Source: Psychrobacillus sp032154225
GTDB taxonomy: Bacteria > Bacillota > Bacilli > Bacillales_A > Planococcaceae
Length of the DNA stretch: 64,000 nucleotides
Direction of reading: 5' to 3'
Assembly: GCF_032154225.1 (NCBI RefSeq)
Contig: NZ_JALDYF010000003.1
Span: 268,822 to 332,821 of the forward strand
Numbering within the stretch: the stretch's first letter is position 1; the number at the start of each line of letters is the position of its first letter. Position numbers and translations under genes: made by a program. Below are positions 51,309-60,052 of the stretch, one piece after another. The notes under the pieces are model-generated. The model ran no database searches and was not told the DNA's origin. It worked only from the letters and a program-made list of their open reading frames with translations.

Positions 51309-51859
51309 ACACGTCTGTTGATTATCCTATTTTATGCTTATAGGAAAGAACATCCCCTCATTCGTACTTTATATAAAATGCGTCTTAATGGTAGCTTCCG
51401 CTGGGATTTTCGCTACAGGGGTGGACGCTTTCCGCGGGTGTTGCCTCAGCCGCTTCCTTCGCATGCGCTCAGTCCAGGGTCTTCGACTAACGGAGTTTCC
51501 GCCAGAGTCGCCACCCCTTTCGCTTCAATCCAATGGAGCTTACTACGTAGTTAGAATGGAAGCACTATTTCTTAGAAAAGAGAACAAAATGCGCAAAAAT
51601 TCCAACTAAATAGAGGGCAGTAAATGAAAGTGTAGAAGCATGGAGAAGAGCAAAATTCATTGTCACTTTTTATAGATAAGTCCAAGTCGCCATGAGTAAT
51701 AGCCTATGTAAATAGTCAAATACTTATTGCCGTAGCGCGTCGGGCCGCATGAGCCGAAGTATGAGACCCACTTGGGCGCAGCACAAGTTGGCTCATGCAA
51801 GGTGCGGCAAGCGCGAAGGCATAGTGTCTATTCACTAAAGCGCATTTTATATAGAAAAC
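51308..51859. mobile_element. MITE-like intergenic repeat element, copy 1
   Basis: A non-coding element that begins with AACACGTCTGTTGATTA (51308-51324), which is identical at 63784-63800. Perfect 13-bp terminal inverted repeats TATATAAAATGCG (51370-51382) and CGCATTTTATATA (51841-51853), imperfect over about 26 bases, enclose about 470 bp. The interior has the GC-rich block GCTACAG-x4-GGACGCTT-CCGCGGG ... CAGCCGCTTCCTTC that also occurs in the copy at the right window edge. No transposase is encoded. The open frames in it have no ribosome sites. Confidence 0.7.
51735..51815. repeat. GC-rich nested palindrome inside the MITE-like element
   Basis: Three arms pair in order: GCGCG (51735-51739) with 51811-51815, GCCGCA (51744-51749) with 51803-51808, and TGAGCC (51750-51755) with 51790-51795. 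The result is a long, interrupted hairpin much richer in GC than its surroundings. It may be a REP-like unit or a structured RNA. Confidence 0.6.
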
Positions 51860-51935
51860 GATAGAAAATTGAATAAAATGGGTAGTCAACAAGTATGTAA
51901 ATGAAAATTACTTTTTGTTTTACTTAACAAAAAAA

Positions 51936-51966
51936 GTATTCAAGTGACAAAATATCACTTGAATAC
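51936..51966 (-). terminator. Terminator after the PaiB-like gene
   Basis: GTATTCAAGTGA pairs perfectly with TCACTTGAATAC over a 7-base loop, and seven T follow on the minus strand. Confidence 0.9.
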
Positions 51967-51970
51967 GCAT

Positions 51971-52588
51971 TTAACTTTCTGATCTCTTTTCCATCACATT
52001 TGCAACTTCATGAGAATTCGGATCTGCTTCCTCATTTAGCTTTTCAATAATATGACGATAGTCTTCGTCATTTCGATTCTGACTTAATTTATAAGCTGCT
52101 TGGATTTCTGTTACTTTAATCTTAAATCCAACAACACCTTTTAGCTCTTTTTCTAAAAGTTCCGGAGAAAGCGTATTCCATAACACTGGATTCTCACGAT
52201 GTTTTTCATATTTTTCTAGCATTTTTGTAAGATCTTCTTTTAACTCTTCTTCACTTAAAATGCTCGCTACTCCATATACATGTACAGCTTGATAATTCCA
52301 CGTCGGAACGTTTTCATGTGCATACCAAGAAGAGGAAATATAAGCATGTGGCCCTTGATACATAACGAGCACTTCTTCATTCGTTTCAAATGTTCGCCAT
52401 TGGGGATTTCCATACGCCATATGCCCTTTTATGTAGTAATCATCCCCTACTTTACTAAGATCAAACGGTAAATGAGTCGCAATTGGTCTACCTTTTTTCG
52501 TTGTAACAATCGTTCCAAATGAGTTTTGTTGCATAAAGTCTCTTACTTCATTTACATCTGTTACTTTAAAATATTTAGGAATAAACAT
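51971..52588 (-). CDS. paiB: FMN-binding regulator of the PaiB family
   Basis: A 205-residue flavin-binding split-barrel protein. MFIPKYF at the N-terminus, GTIVTT-KKGRPIATHLPF, KGHMAYGNPQWRTF and YISSSWYAHENVPTWNYQAVHVYG are typical of PaiB. In B. subtilis PaiB, next to the acetyltransferase PaiA, negatively affects sporulation and degradative-enzyme genes; paiA is not adjacent here. Binding of FMN or haem is known of relatives. The ATG at 52588 follows AGGGGGAG. Confidence 0.9.
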   Translation of the reverse strand: MFIPKYFKVTDVNEVRDFMQQNSFGTIVTTKKGRPIATHLPFDLSKVGDDYYIKGHMAYGNPQWRTFETNEEVLVMYQGPHAYISSSWYAHENVPTWNYQAVHVYGVASILSEEELKEDLTKMLEKYEKHRENPVLWNTLSPELLEKELKGVVGFKIKVTEIQAAYKLSQNRNDEDYRHIIEKLNEEADPNSHEVANVMEKRSES

Positions 52589-52671
52589 GATTCTCCCCCT
52601 CATCAATCTGACTATCTGTTTTAATAAAAGAATATGCTACAATCGAGAAAACAGCAAAAGGAGTGGGCTCC

Positions 52672-52944
52672 ATGTGCCGCAACATAAAAACATTATTTAA
52701 CTTCGAACCCCCAGCTACTAATGATGAAATTCATGCTGCTTCACTTCAGTATGTGCGCAAAGTCTCTGGTTTCAATAAGCCTTCGCAAGTAAATGAGGAG
52801 GCTTTTAATCGGGCGGTTCAGGAAGTTGCTATTGCCACACAACAACTATTTGATACATTCGTAACGAATGCTGGAGCTCGTGATCGTGAAGTAGAAGCAG
52901 AGAAAGCTCGAGCGCGTTCTGCAAAAAGATTTGGCACGGAATAA
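52672..52944 (+). CDS. DUF2277-family small protein
   Basis: A 90-residue protein that starts MCRNIKTLFNFEPPAT and contains ASLQYVRKVSGFNKPSQ and FDTFVTNAGARDREVEAEK, the conserved blocks of DUF2277. The family is widespread and has no established function. The N-terminal Cys2 and the Arg-rich tail (KARARSAKRF) are conserved features. The ATG at 52672 has AAGGAG eight bases ahead. A lone gene. Confidence 0.9.
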   Translation: MCRNIKTLFNFEPPATNDEIHAASLQYVRKVSGFNKPSQVNEEAFNRAVQEVAIATQQLFDTFVTNAGARDREVEAEKARARSAKRFGTE

Positions 52945-52968
52945 TTTTTCACTTTATTATTAACGAAA

Positions 52969-52996
52969 AGATCCTTAGCCTTGAAACTAAGGATCT
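52969..52996. terminator. Terminator between the DUF2277 and cutC genes
   Basis: AGATCCTTAG pairs perfectly with CTAAGGATCT over an 8-base loop; a short T run follows on the minus strand. It lies between convergent genes. Confidence 0.7.
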
Positions 52997-53019
52997 AACG
53001 ATTAAATTACCAACTTCCG

Positions 53020-53706
53020 CTATTGATGAAGCGTATTTTTTATAGCGCTGATAACTTCCTCATCAATCGGGTACATAAAGCTTCTATTTATTCGAACAGC
53101 TGAACCGAAATGCACCTCTTCCAGCCCTGTTGCTGTAATTAGTGGTGATAATGTTTCTGGGCTCATACCATTCCCCGCCAAAATTTGAATAGATGTGTCC
53201 TTCGATTTATCCACTAATTTTTTCAACTGTTCGGCCGACTCCGGCGCTGGTGCCTGTCCTCCAGAAGTTAAAATTCGTTGAATCTGTGGAAACGTAGCTA
53301 TAACCTCTAATGCCTCCAGCTGATCGGCTATTTCATCAAAAGCACGATGGAAAGTAATATTCATCTCTCCACTCTCCGCCAATAAACGAGAAAGGACTTC
53401 GGTATTTACTTTATTGTTTTCATCTAATGCTCCTATTACGATACCCGCTGCTCCAGCTTTTTTAATATGACGAATATCTGCTAGCATGACCGCTATATCC
53501 TCCTCATCGTATTGGAAAGTTCGACTATGTGGTCGGACAATGACATGAACTGGAATATCTACACCTTGAACGACCGCTTCGATCAACCCTAAACTTGGCG
53601 TTAATCCCCCTTCAGATAGCGCTGCACAAAGCTCTAATCGATCCGCTCCAGCACGTTCTGCTGCAATTGCATCCACTAAACTTGTAGCTATAATTTCTAA
53701 CATCAT
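53020..53706 (-). CDS. cutC: CutC-family protein
   Basis: A 228-residue TIM-barrel protein with the CutC core AERAGADRLELCAALSEGGLTPSLGLI and later VIVRPHSRTFQYDEEDI, GALDENNKVNTE and FHRAFDE. The family was linked to copper tolerance in E. coli and binds copper in some reports, but the enzymatic role is unclear. There is no CsoR-type operator here, so it is not obviously part of the copper regulon of this window. It follows the asparaginase gene by 19 bases on the same strand and is probably co-transcribed with it. Confidence 0.93.
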   Translation of the reverse strand: MMLEIIATSLVDAIAAERAGADRLELCAALSEGGLTPSLGLIEAVVQGVDIPVHVIVRPHSRTFQYDEEDIAVMLADIRHIKKAGAAGIVIGALDENNKVNTEVLSRLLAESGEMNITFHRAFDEIADQLEALEVIATFPQIQRILTSGGQAPAPESAEQLKKLVDKSKDTSIQILAGNGMSPETLSPLITATGLEEVHFGSAVRINRSFMYPIDEEVISAIKNTLHQ

Positions 53707-53725
53707 CTAAAAATACCTCCCCCTA

Positions 53726-54736
53726 TTAAACTAGTTGAAATACAGTCTTTCTTTCCCCTACCTCTTCCCCATTATCATTGATAATTACTTTAGACGATAA
53801 TGCATACAAGCGATCAATCGTTTCGCGATTTTCATAACCAATCTGTTCTAAAATAGTCGCAACAATATTCGGCCAAACTAGCTCGGACCCATCCATTACT
53901 TTTAACGCAAAACTCAATCGTTCCTTCTTCAAAGCAAAACCATATACACCCTTTGCTCCACCTTTTGCCACAATATTAGGATCTTCCAGCAATACCGTAC
54001 AGATAAAATCATGACTAGCAATCATCTCAGGATGCGCATTCATATAATTTGCAACCTTCACAACTGCCTCTCTCATTTCTTCTTGTTCAATCAAATCTGG
54101 ACAAGCTAGCTTCAAATATGCTTTAGCAATATGTTGAAGTGGCATCACATAAACAGGGAATCCACAGCCATCAATACCGATTCCAATGTCTTCCTTTGGA
54201 TAATTCGCCATATTAGCCATTGCCGCTAAACTTAGCTGCTGTACGGGGTGTTCCATCTTCCAATAACCATCTACCTCATGCCCCAATACTTTCGCTAAAG
54301 TCATAAAACCACTATGCTTTCCAGAACAATTATGATAAATTTTGCGTTTCTCTCCGTGCTGTCGATGGTATTCCGCTTTTGGTTCGTCATTCAATGGATA
54401 GCTTGGACAACAATAAAATGCTTCTTCATCAATACCAGTTTTACGTAAAATCGACTCCAACGCTTCCAAGTGATAGCTTTCTCCACGCTGTGAAGCTGCA
54501 AATAATGCCGCCTCCTCTGATGTCAGTCCAAACTTGTCATCCACTCCATTTTGAATAACCGGAATTGCTTGGAAAGGCTTTGCCGCAGAACGCAAAACAG
54601 TCATATGATTTTCATCACCAACCTTATAAATAGCCTCACCTTTTTCATTGATACCACAAATAACACCCATATGTATGTTTTCTAACATGCCACCACGATA
54701 TTCTTCTACTAATACTGGATAGTTCATTACTTTCAT
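53726..54736 (-). CDS. Asparaginase of the AnsA-unrelated PF06089 type
   Basis: A 336-residue protein of the Asparaginase_II family (PF06089), which is unrelated to the classical AnsA/AnsB enzymes and related instead to the Rhizobium thermolabile type. Conserved stretches are RSAAKPFQAIPVIQNG, AASQRGESYHLEALE, CSGKHSGFM and GIDGCGFPVYVMPL; the two Ser-x-x-Lys pairs (RSAAK and CSGK) are the putative catalytic residues. It hydrolyses asparagine to aspartate and ammonia. An operon with cutC is likely. Confidence 0.9.
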   Translation of the reverse strand: MKVMNYPVLVEEYRGGMLENIHMGVICGINEKGEAIYKVGDENHMTVLRSAAKPFQAIPVIQNGVDDKFGLTSEEAALFAASQRGESYHLEALESILRKTGIDEEAFYCCPSYPLNDEPKAEYHRQHGEKRKIYHNCSGKHSGFMTLAKVLGHEVDGYWKMEHPVQQLSLAAMANMANYPKEDIGIGIDGCGFPVYVMPLQHIAKAYLKLACPDLIEQEEMREAVVKVANYMNAHPEMIASHDFICTVLLEDPNIVAKGGAKGVYGFALKKERLSFALKVMDGSELVWPNIVATILEQIGYENRETIDRLYALSSKVIINDNGEEVGERKTVFQLV

Positions 54737-55078
54737 CCTCTTCTTTCTATACTTTTTCTAGACTAATATTAGAATACACTAATTATTCTAACCTATTTTG
54801 ATTTTCTTTATCACACATGTTGATTAACTACTTTAGTCAATTTTTTATTTTCGTTATGTTCCTTATGTGAACTAAAAAATAGCACCAATTTCAAATTTAT
54901 ACCATTAAAAATATCAAACCCATCCATACTTGAAACATTTTTATTACTCAAATCTAATGTTAAATACCACCTTTGTTTTTTTGTCATGTACATGATAGAT
55001 TTCGAGACTTATTTGCGAAATTGGTCAAATCTAGTTATTTTTTATCTATTCTCAATTATTATAATAATCATTTAGACC
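54737..55078. other. AT-rich intergenic region between the asparaginase and chemoreceptor genes
   Basis: No gene is supported. A 60-codon minus-strand frame (54811-54993) has no ribosome site and no family likeness. The last part leads into the SigD-type promoter of the chemoreceptor. Confidence 0.5.
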
Positions 55079-55105
55079 TAAACTTATCCTATAATTAGTC
55101 GATAG
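55079..55105 (+). promoter_or_regulatory. SigD-type promoter of the chemoreceptor gene
   Basis: TAAA (55079-55082), 15 bases, then GTCGATAG (55098-55105). The motility sigma factor uses TAAA-N15-GCCGATAT, so six of eight positions match in the -10 box with ideal spacing. Location 50 bases ahead of a chemotaxis gene supports it. Confidence 0.6.
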
Positions 55106-55156
55106 TCATTTAGTCTAACTATTTTAAAAGACTGAAAGGGAAGGTGCCATATATAT

Positions 55157-57151
55157 ATGTTCAAATCAGTAAAAACAAAAATCATCTTAACTGTTATGAT
55201 TCTGTTTTCTATCGGAATAATCGCTATGACAGTAACAAGTAATACACAGGTAAAAAGTACAACTCAAAAAAGTGCAACTGAATCCAGTGCAGCACTTATG
55301 AATGAAATTAGCCTTGCCATTCAAAATTTTCTTGGTCAATACGGTAATGCTATTGAACAAATGTCTACTAATGCAACCGTAAAAGAATTTGCTACTCCTG
55401 GTACAGACCCTTTAACAAAAAACTCTTCTGTCCTTGAAGAAGAATTCAAAAACTTCCTAAACAACTACAAAGAAACAACTTCTATTTATATAACTCTTCC
55501 TTCAAAAGAAGTAGTAATCATGCCACAAGCTGACCTTGGTGCGAATTTCGATCCAACAATACGTGAATGGTATCAAAATGCACTTGCAAATCCAGATACG
55601 GTTCAATGGTCTAAACCTTATACAGATTCTGCAACTGGTGAACTAGTTATCGCTGTTTCTAAAGCAGTTGTATCAAATGGTAGAGTTGTAGCTGTTCTTG
55701 CGCTTGATATGGAACTTACAGCTTTAGCAGAAGAAATTGAAGCAAGTGATGTAGGTTATGAAGGTTTCCCAATGGTACTTGATACAGATGGTACCGTAAT
55801 TGCTCATCCATTCAGCAATGGCGAAAACTTTATGGAAATGCCTTTCATCAAAGCAATGTATAATGAAGGAAACGAAAAAGACATTTCCTTTTATAGCTAC
55901 GAAGGCGTTGACTACGTCAATGTACACACGACACTACCTGATCTAGGTTGGAAAATTTCTGCTATTTATGAAGAGAAAAATATTAATGCTGTTGCAAATG
56001 ATTTGCGTGTTTCAATGATAGTTGTTGCGCTTATTACATTGCTTATTATTTTTACTTCATTGTACTTCATCATAAGCAAAACAATTAAGCCCATCGGTAC
56101 GTTAAAATCACTAATGGATTCTGTATCACAAGGTGATTTAACTGTTCGCTCCGACATTAAGACAAGCGATGAAATTGGTGAACTTGGTAACAATTTCAAT
56201 ACGATGATTGATAATATGAACGCGATCATTACTGTCGTTAACGAATCAGCATCAAATGTTCGTGCGAGCTCTGAAAGCTTGAGTGCAGTTGCAGAAGAAA
56301 CAAGTGCATCGAGTGAACAAGTTTCATATGCCGTTACTGAAATTGCACAAGGTGCATCGAAATCTGCAGAGGATGCAGAAACTGTTACAGAACGCGCTAA
56401 CCTTCTTGGTCATCAAATTAATGAAATTACAGCTAAAGCAGGTATCATGTCCGATATCGCAACTAAAGCCGGTGAAATGAATACAAATGGACAAGGTCAA
56501 ATGCAACAATTAAAGCAATCATTCGGTGATTGGGAAACAAACTTACACTCTATGTCGGATGTAATTAGCACGCTCGAAAGCAAGGTAAAAGCAATCGGCG
56601 GAGTGATGGAAACGATCACTCAAATTTCATCACAAACCAATCTTCTTGCATTAAATGCTAGTATCGAAGCTGCACGTGCAGGCGAGCACGGAAAAGGATT
56701 CGCAGTCGTTGCAGACGAGGTTCGCAAATTAGCAGAACAATCCGCGCGCTCGACAGAAGAAGTAAAAGTGACTGTTCAAGAACTACAAGAAGAATCTAGA
56801 CTAGTTACACAACAAATGAATGACACACGTGAAAACTTCCAACGTCAAGGAGTAGTTGTCAACAACACGGAAACTACATTTGGAGAAATTTCAACATTAA
56901 TGGGCAATATGCAAGATTCAATCGACGCAGTTTATGTAGAAATTCAAAAAGTCGCATTGCATAAAGACGATGTATCAGAAACGATTCAAACGATGGCTGC
57001 TACTTCTGAAGAAACAGCAGCTGCTTGTGAAGAAGTTAGTGCTTCAACAGACGAACAGCTTCGTGCTATCCAATCTGTAACAAGTGCAGCTGAAACATTA
57101 ACAGAACTGAGCGAGGAATTAAGCTTAGCAGTTAATCGATTCAAAGTTTAG
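55157..57151 (+). CDS. Methyl-accepting chemotaxis protein with dCache sensor
   Basis: A 664-residue chemoreceptor. TM1 is at about 8-28, an extracellular double-Cache domain at about 35-275 (with VVIMPQADLGANFDPTIREWYQNAL and PMVLDTDGTVIAHP, the two ligand pockets), TM2 at about 280-305, HAMP at about 306-358, and a cytoplasmic signalling region to the end. The tip is ISSQTNLLALNASIEAARAGEHGKGFAVVADEVRKLAEQSARST, which binds CheA and CheW. dCache domains of this form often bind amino acids. Glu/Gln pairs for methylation flank the tip. A SigD-type promoter lies upstream. Confidence 0.95.
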   Translation: MFKSVKTKIILTVMILFSIGIIAMTVTSNTQVKSTTQKSATESSAALMNEISLAIQNFLGQYGNAIEQMSTNATVKEFATPGTDPLTKNSSVLEEEFKNFLNNYKETTSIYITLPSKEVVIMPQADLGANFDPTIREWYQNALANPDTVQWSKPYTDSATGELVIAVSKAVVSNGRVVAVLALDMELTALAEEIEASDVGYEGFPMVLDTDGTVIAHPFSNGENFMEMPFIKAMYNEGNEKDISFYSYEGVDYVNVHTTLPDLGWKISAIYEEKNINAVANDLRVSMIVVALITLLIIFTSLYFIISKTIKPIGTLKSLMDSVSQGDLTVRSDIKTSDEIGELGNNFNTMIDNMNAIITVVNESASNVRASSESLSAVAEETSASSEQVSYAVTEIAQGASKSAEDAETVTERANLLGHQINEITAKAGIMSDIATKAGEMNTNGQGQMQQLKQSFGDWETNLHSMSDVISTLESKVKAIGGVMETITQISSQTNLLALNASIEAARAGEHGKGFAVVADEVRKLAEQSARSTEEVKVTVQELQEESRLVTQQMNDTRENFQRQGVVVNNTETTFGEISTLMGNMQDSIDAVYVEIQKVALHKDDVSETIQTMAATSEETAAACEEVSASTDEQLRAIQSVTSAAETLTELSEELSLAVNRFKV

Positions 57152-57166
57152 AGTACTAAATAGATT

Positions 57167-57198
57167 AAGCCGCATCTAAGTTCAATTAGATGCGGCTT
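57167..57198. terminator. Bidirectional terminator after the chemoreceptor
   Basis: AAGCCGCATCTAA pairs perfectly with TTAGATGCGGCTT over a 6-base loop and four T follow on the plus strand. It ends six bases before the stop of the convergent anti-sigma gene. Confidence 0.9.
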
Positions 57199-57203
57199 TT
57201 CTA

Positions 57204-57938
57204 TTACCACTGAATGCTTTCTGCAATTTGTATCATTTCTTTTTCTATAAGGTCGAATGACTGTTCTTCATGATTTTGTAGAACGAAAGAGCTGATGACT
57301 ATTTGCCATTGGTCATTTTCGAAATAAATGGAACAACTATTCATTTCCTTAATTCCTAATAATGTTGCGGCCTTGCCGTTAATGAAGACCTCTTTTTCAA
57401 TAGCAGTTCCATCTTCTGTTGTTGCCTCGAATGCAGGTAGCGTACTCTCAATATTAGTAGCCATAACATCGTACATTTTATCTACCGTCATAAGGGTATA
57501 CTGATAAGATAGGAATTTACCATCTTCATCAATTCTTGCACCATAATTTATTGCTTTAGAACCTTCCTCTTTCAACAGTAAATCGCTTGGAAAAGGAATA
57601 TGAAATGGATAGGAATTTTCCAAATCCTCTAAAGAATCATATGGTACAACATCTGATCCTGCTACCGCTTCCCAAAAATAACCGTAGGAGGTCCCTTCAT
57701 TAGGCGTATCCTTTTCAAGTTTTTTCACTTCAAATATCCCATTAATCGCTGCCTGTCCCACAGGTGTGAGCAGAATGCCGAATCCTATTATTGTAACCAC
57801 AGCTACGGCTAAGAGAGGATTTTTGGATTTTCTTTTCGGTAGTTCCGCTTTTGCTTTTTTCACACCTAGTATGGATCGCTCGTGCAGATTTTTTGGAACG
57901 TCTATTTTGTTGATCTCTTTCTTAATTTTATTGTCCAT
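57204..57938 (-). CDS. Membrane anti-sigma factor (DUF4367-like)
   Basis: About 244 residues from the ATG at 57938. A cytoplasmic segment (1-43; IKKEINKIDVPKNLHERSILGVKKAK) would bind the sigma factor, one membrane helix follows (about 44-63, NPLLAVAVVTIIGFGILLTP), and the extracellular rest has a DUF4367-like fold with YPFHIPFPSDLLL and the IEKEVFINGKAATLLG strand. The start overlaps the end of the sigma gene by 11 bases, so coupling is certain. It is analogous to the pair at 29100-30685, but the extracellular domain is unrelated. Confidence 0.88.
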   Translation of the reverse strand: MDNKIKKEINKIDVPKNLHERSILGVKKAKAELPKRKSKNPLLAVAVVTIIGFGILLTPVGQAAINGIFEVKKLEKDTPNEGTSYGYFWEAVAGSDVVPYDSLEDLENSYPFHIPFPSDLLLKEEGSKAINYGARIDEDGKFLSYQYTLMTVDKMYDVMATNIESTLPAFEATTEDGTAIEKEVFINGKAATLLGIKEMNSCSIYFENDQWQIVISSFVLQNHEEQSFDLIEKEMIQIAESIQW

Positions 57939-58440
57939 AAATCCCAGCCTCCTTAGTTTGTTCACGTAATTTTTCCAAGGCACGATATAAAATAGACTTT
58001 GCCGTTCCTAACGGGATTTCTAGCAGTTGTGCGATTTCTTTGAAAGTATTGTCGTTGTAGAATTTTAGTAGCACAATACTTTTTTCATCGTCATCCAATG
58101 TATTGAGTAAATCTTGGATTGTTAATGAAAGTGAAATATCTTCATCATATGAGCCGATAAATTCCTCAAACTCGGGTCGTAATGGAACCACTTTTTTCGA
58201 TTTTTGTAGATAATCAATTGCGGATGTAATGGTAATTTTGATCAACCAAGTTTTGAAGTACTCCGGATTCTTTAATGTTTTGATATTTTTAAAGGAACGG
58301 TACGCTACTTCTTGTACAATGTCTGATGCATCATTTTCGTTTTTGACATACATAAAAGCTATTCGATATATATCTGCTTCGTATTGCTGAAGCAGTTTTA
58401 AAAAAGCTTTGTCGTTGCCTTGTTGTGCTTTTTTCACCAA
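57928..58440 (-). CDS. ECF-type RNA polymerase sigma factor
   Basis: A 170-residue sigma factor with region 2 (about 22-80; ENDASDIVQEVAYRSFKNI, EYFKTWLIKITITSAIDYL) and region 4 (about 108-160; NDNTFKEIAQLLEIPLGTAKSILYRALEKL). The start is a TTG at 58440 or the GTG right after it; the nearest ribosome-site-like sequence (GAGGGTGA) is about 15 bases away, so initiation may be weak. In-frame stops prevent an earlier start. The anti-sigma gene overlaps the 3' end. The signal is unknown. Confidence 0.9.
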   Translation of the reverse strand: MVKKAQQGNDKAFLKLLQQYEADIYRIAFMYVKNENDASDIVQEVAYRSFKNIKTLKNPEYFKTWLIKITITSAIDYLQKSKKVVPLRPEFEEFIGSYDEDISLSLTIQDLLNTLDDDEKSIVLLKFYNDNTFKEIAQLLEIPLGTAKSILYRALEKLREQTKEAGIYGQ

Positions 58441-58581
58441 TTTAATTATTTGGAGTCACCCTCTCTATCTTTTAGTGCCTATGTATATTAGACAGTTTAA
58501 TCTTTTATTTGGCTTAAAATTATGTTTTTTTATTTTTGTATGATGAAAATCAGAAATACTAGGTTATTAGATAAGAGCCTA

Positions 58582-58627
58582 AGAAAGCTCCTTTTATCGG
58601 GTAATAATCCGATGAAAGGAGCTTTCT
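58582..58627. terminator. Strong hairpin between the NSS transporter and sigma genes
   Basis: AGAAAGCTCCTTT-ATCGG pairs with CCGAT-AAAGGAGCTTTCT over an 8-base loop. It follows the stop of the transporter gene (58636, minus strand), yet the long T run is on the plus-strand side, where no gene ends. As minus-strand terminator it has only a short T run. Confidence 0.65.
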
Positions 58628-58635
58628 CTTTTTTT

Positions 58636-60009
58636 CTATTTAAAAAGTGCTACTACTTTATCTAAAATTCCCGTTATATCTATAAACACGATAAAAATTA
58701 CAAAAGGAATCACGTACTTCATTATAAAGAACCATATATTAAATGCAGTAGCACCTAAACGAGAATGTCGTAATATTTCTTCTCGAAGCGTACTTTTCTT
58801 TATCTTATGTGAAACGAAAATAGAAATTAAAAATACGCCCAACGGCATTAAAATATTACTTACTAAGTAATCAGCAGAATCGAAAATATTTTTCGAGAAA
58901 ATTAAAACATCATCTAAAACACTATAAGATAATGCGGAAGGAACACCTACTGCGAAAATTAGTGCCCCGATTATAAATGCATACTTTGTTCTTTTCTCTT
59001 CGTTCCCTTTCACAATAGCCGCTACAATTATTTCTAGCATTGAAAAAGCTGAAGTTAATGTCGCAAATAAAAACAAAGCTAAGAACCCTAATAAGAATGC
59101 TTCACCAAAAATAATTTGATCAAACACGGCTGGTAATACAACGAATAACAAACCAGGTCCTTCCGCCGGCTCTAACCCAAGTGAAAACACAGCTGGGAAA
59201 ATTGCTAATCCTGCTAATAAAGCAATTAATAAATTCAACGAAACAATAGAAATAGCCGGTTGTATTAAACTTTCTTTCTTAGAAAGATAAGAACTATACG
59301 TAACCATTACCGATACTCCGACACTTAAAGAGAAAAAGGCTTGTCCCATCGCAAATAAAACACTCTGAGAGGTAATATTCGAGAAATCAGGTGCTAAAAA
59401 GAATTTCACACCTTCCATCGCATTATCAAGAGTAAGTGAACGAATAATTAAAACTAGAAATAGGATAAATAATGCAGGCATCAAAATTTTACTTACTTTT
59501 TCAATTCCATTTTGAATCCCTTTCGCTACAACTAAAACCGTAATAACTAAAAACCCTAGTTGCGCTCCAATAACTAAGAGAGGATTTCCAATCGTTGCGT
59601 TAAAGACAGATCCATAATCTGCTCCTTCGCTAATAATCCCGCCAAACATACCTTTAGCAAAATAAATAACAATCCAACCACCAATGACACTATAAAAAGA
59701 CAATAAAAGAAAACAAGTAAATACCCCTAGCTTTCCAATCCAATGCCAATTAGTATTAGGAGCTAAACTACGATAAGCACTAATCGCTTCTTTTTGCGTA
59801 CTTCTACCAATAACGAACTCAGCTAATAACAACGGAAAACCTATAAACAAGGAAAATGCAATAAACAGTAGGAAGAATGCGCCTCCTCCACTAATACCAG
59901 TAACATAAGGAAGCTTCCATATTGCTCCTACCCCTATAGCGGAGCCTGCTGCTGATAAAATAAAACCAATCTTCGATGACCATTGCTCTGTTTTTTGCAC
60001 ACGATTCAA
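58636..60009 (-). CDS. Sodium-dependent transporter of the NSS (SLC6-like) family
   Basis: A 457-residue membrane transporter with 11 to 12 helices. Helix 1 has the sodium and substrate site SAAGSAIGVGAIWKLPYV and helix 6 the unwound FFSLSVGVSVMVTYSSYL. Family members import amino acids with sodium, for example aromatic residues or leucine. The start is a TTG at 60009 with a weak ribosome site. A T-box leader directly upstream shows that a specific uncharged tRNA induces it; the specifier region reads UUU or UUC, both phenylalanine codons, so phenylalanine uptake is my best guess for its role. Confidence 0.92.
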   Translation of the reverse strand: MNRVQKTEQWSSKIGFILSAAGSAIGVGAIWKLPYVTGISGGGAFFLLFIAFSLFIGFPLLLAEFVIGRSTQKEAISAYRSLAPNTNWHWIGKLGVFTCFLLLSFYSVIGGWIVIYFAKGMFGGIISEGADYGSVFNATIGNPLLVIGAQLGFLVITVLVVAKGIQNGIEKVSKILMPALFILFLVLIIRSLTLDNAMEGVKFFLAPDFSNITSQSVLFAMGQAFFSLSVGVSVMVTYSSYLSKKESLIQPAISIVSLNLLIALLAGLAIFPAVFSLGLEPAEGPGLLFVVLPAVFDQIIFGEAFLLGFLALFLFATLTSAFSMLEIIVAAIVKGNEEKRTKYAFIIGALIFAVGVPSALSYSVLDDVLIFSKNIFDSADYLVSNILMPLGVFLISIFVSHKIKKSTLREEILRHSRLGATAFNIWFFIMKYVIPFVIFIVFIDITGILDKVVALFK

Positions 60010-60052
60010 TCCAATCTATTTTTATTATGTCCTCTACGAAATAAAATAAAGA

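Noticed and set aside
51318..51609. Two overlapping plus-strand frames in the repeat element
   Set aside because: They are products of the GC-rich interior of the MITE-like element and lack ribosome sites.
54811..54993. Minus-strand frame of 60 codons
   Set aside because: No ribosome site, no family likeness, located in an AT-rich intergenic region.
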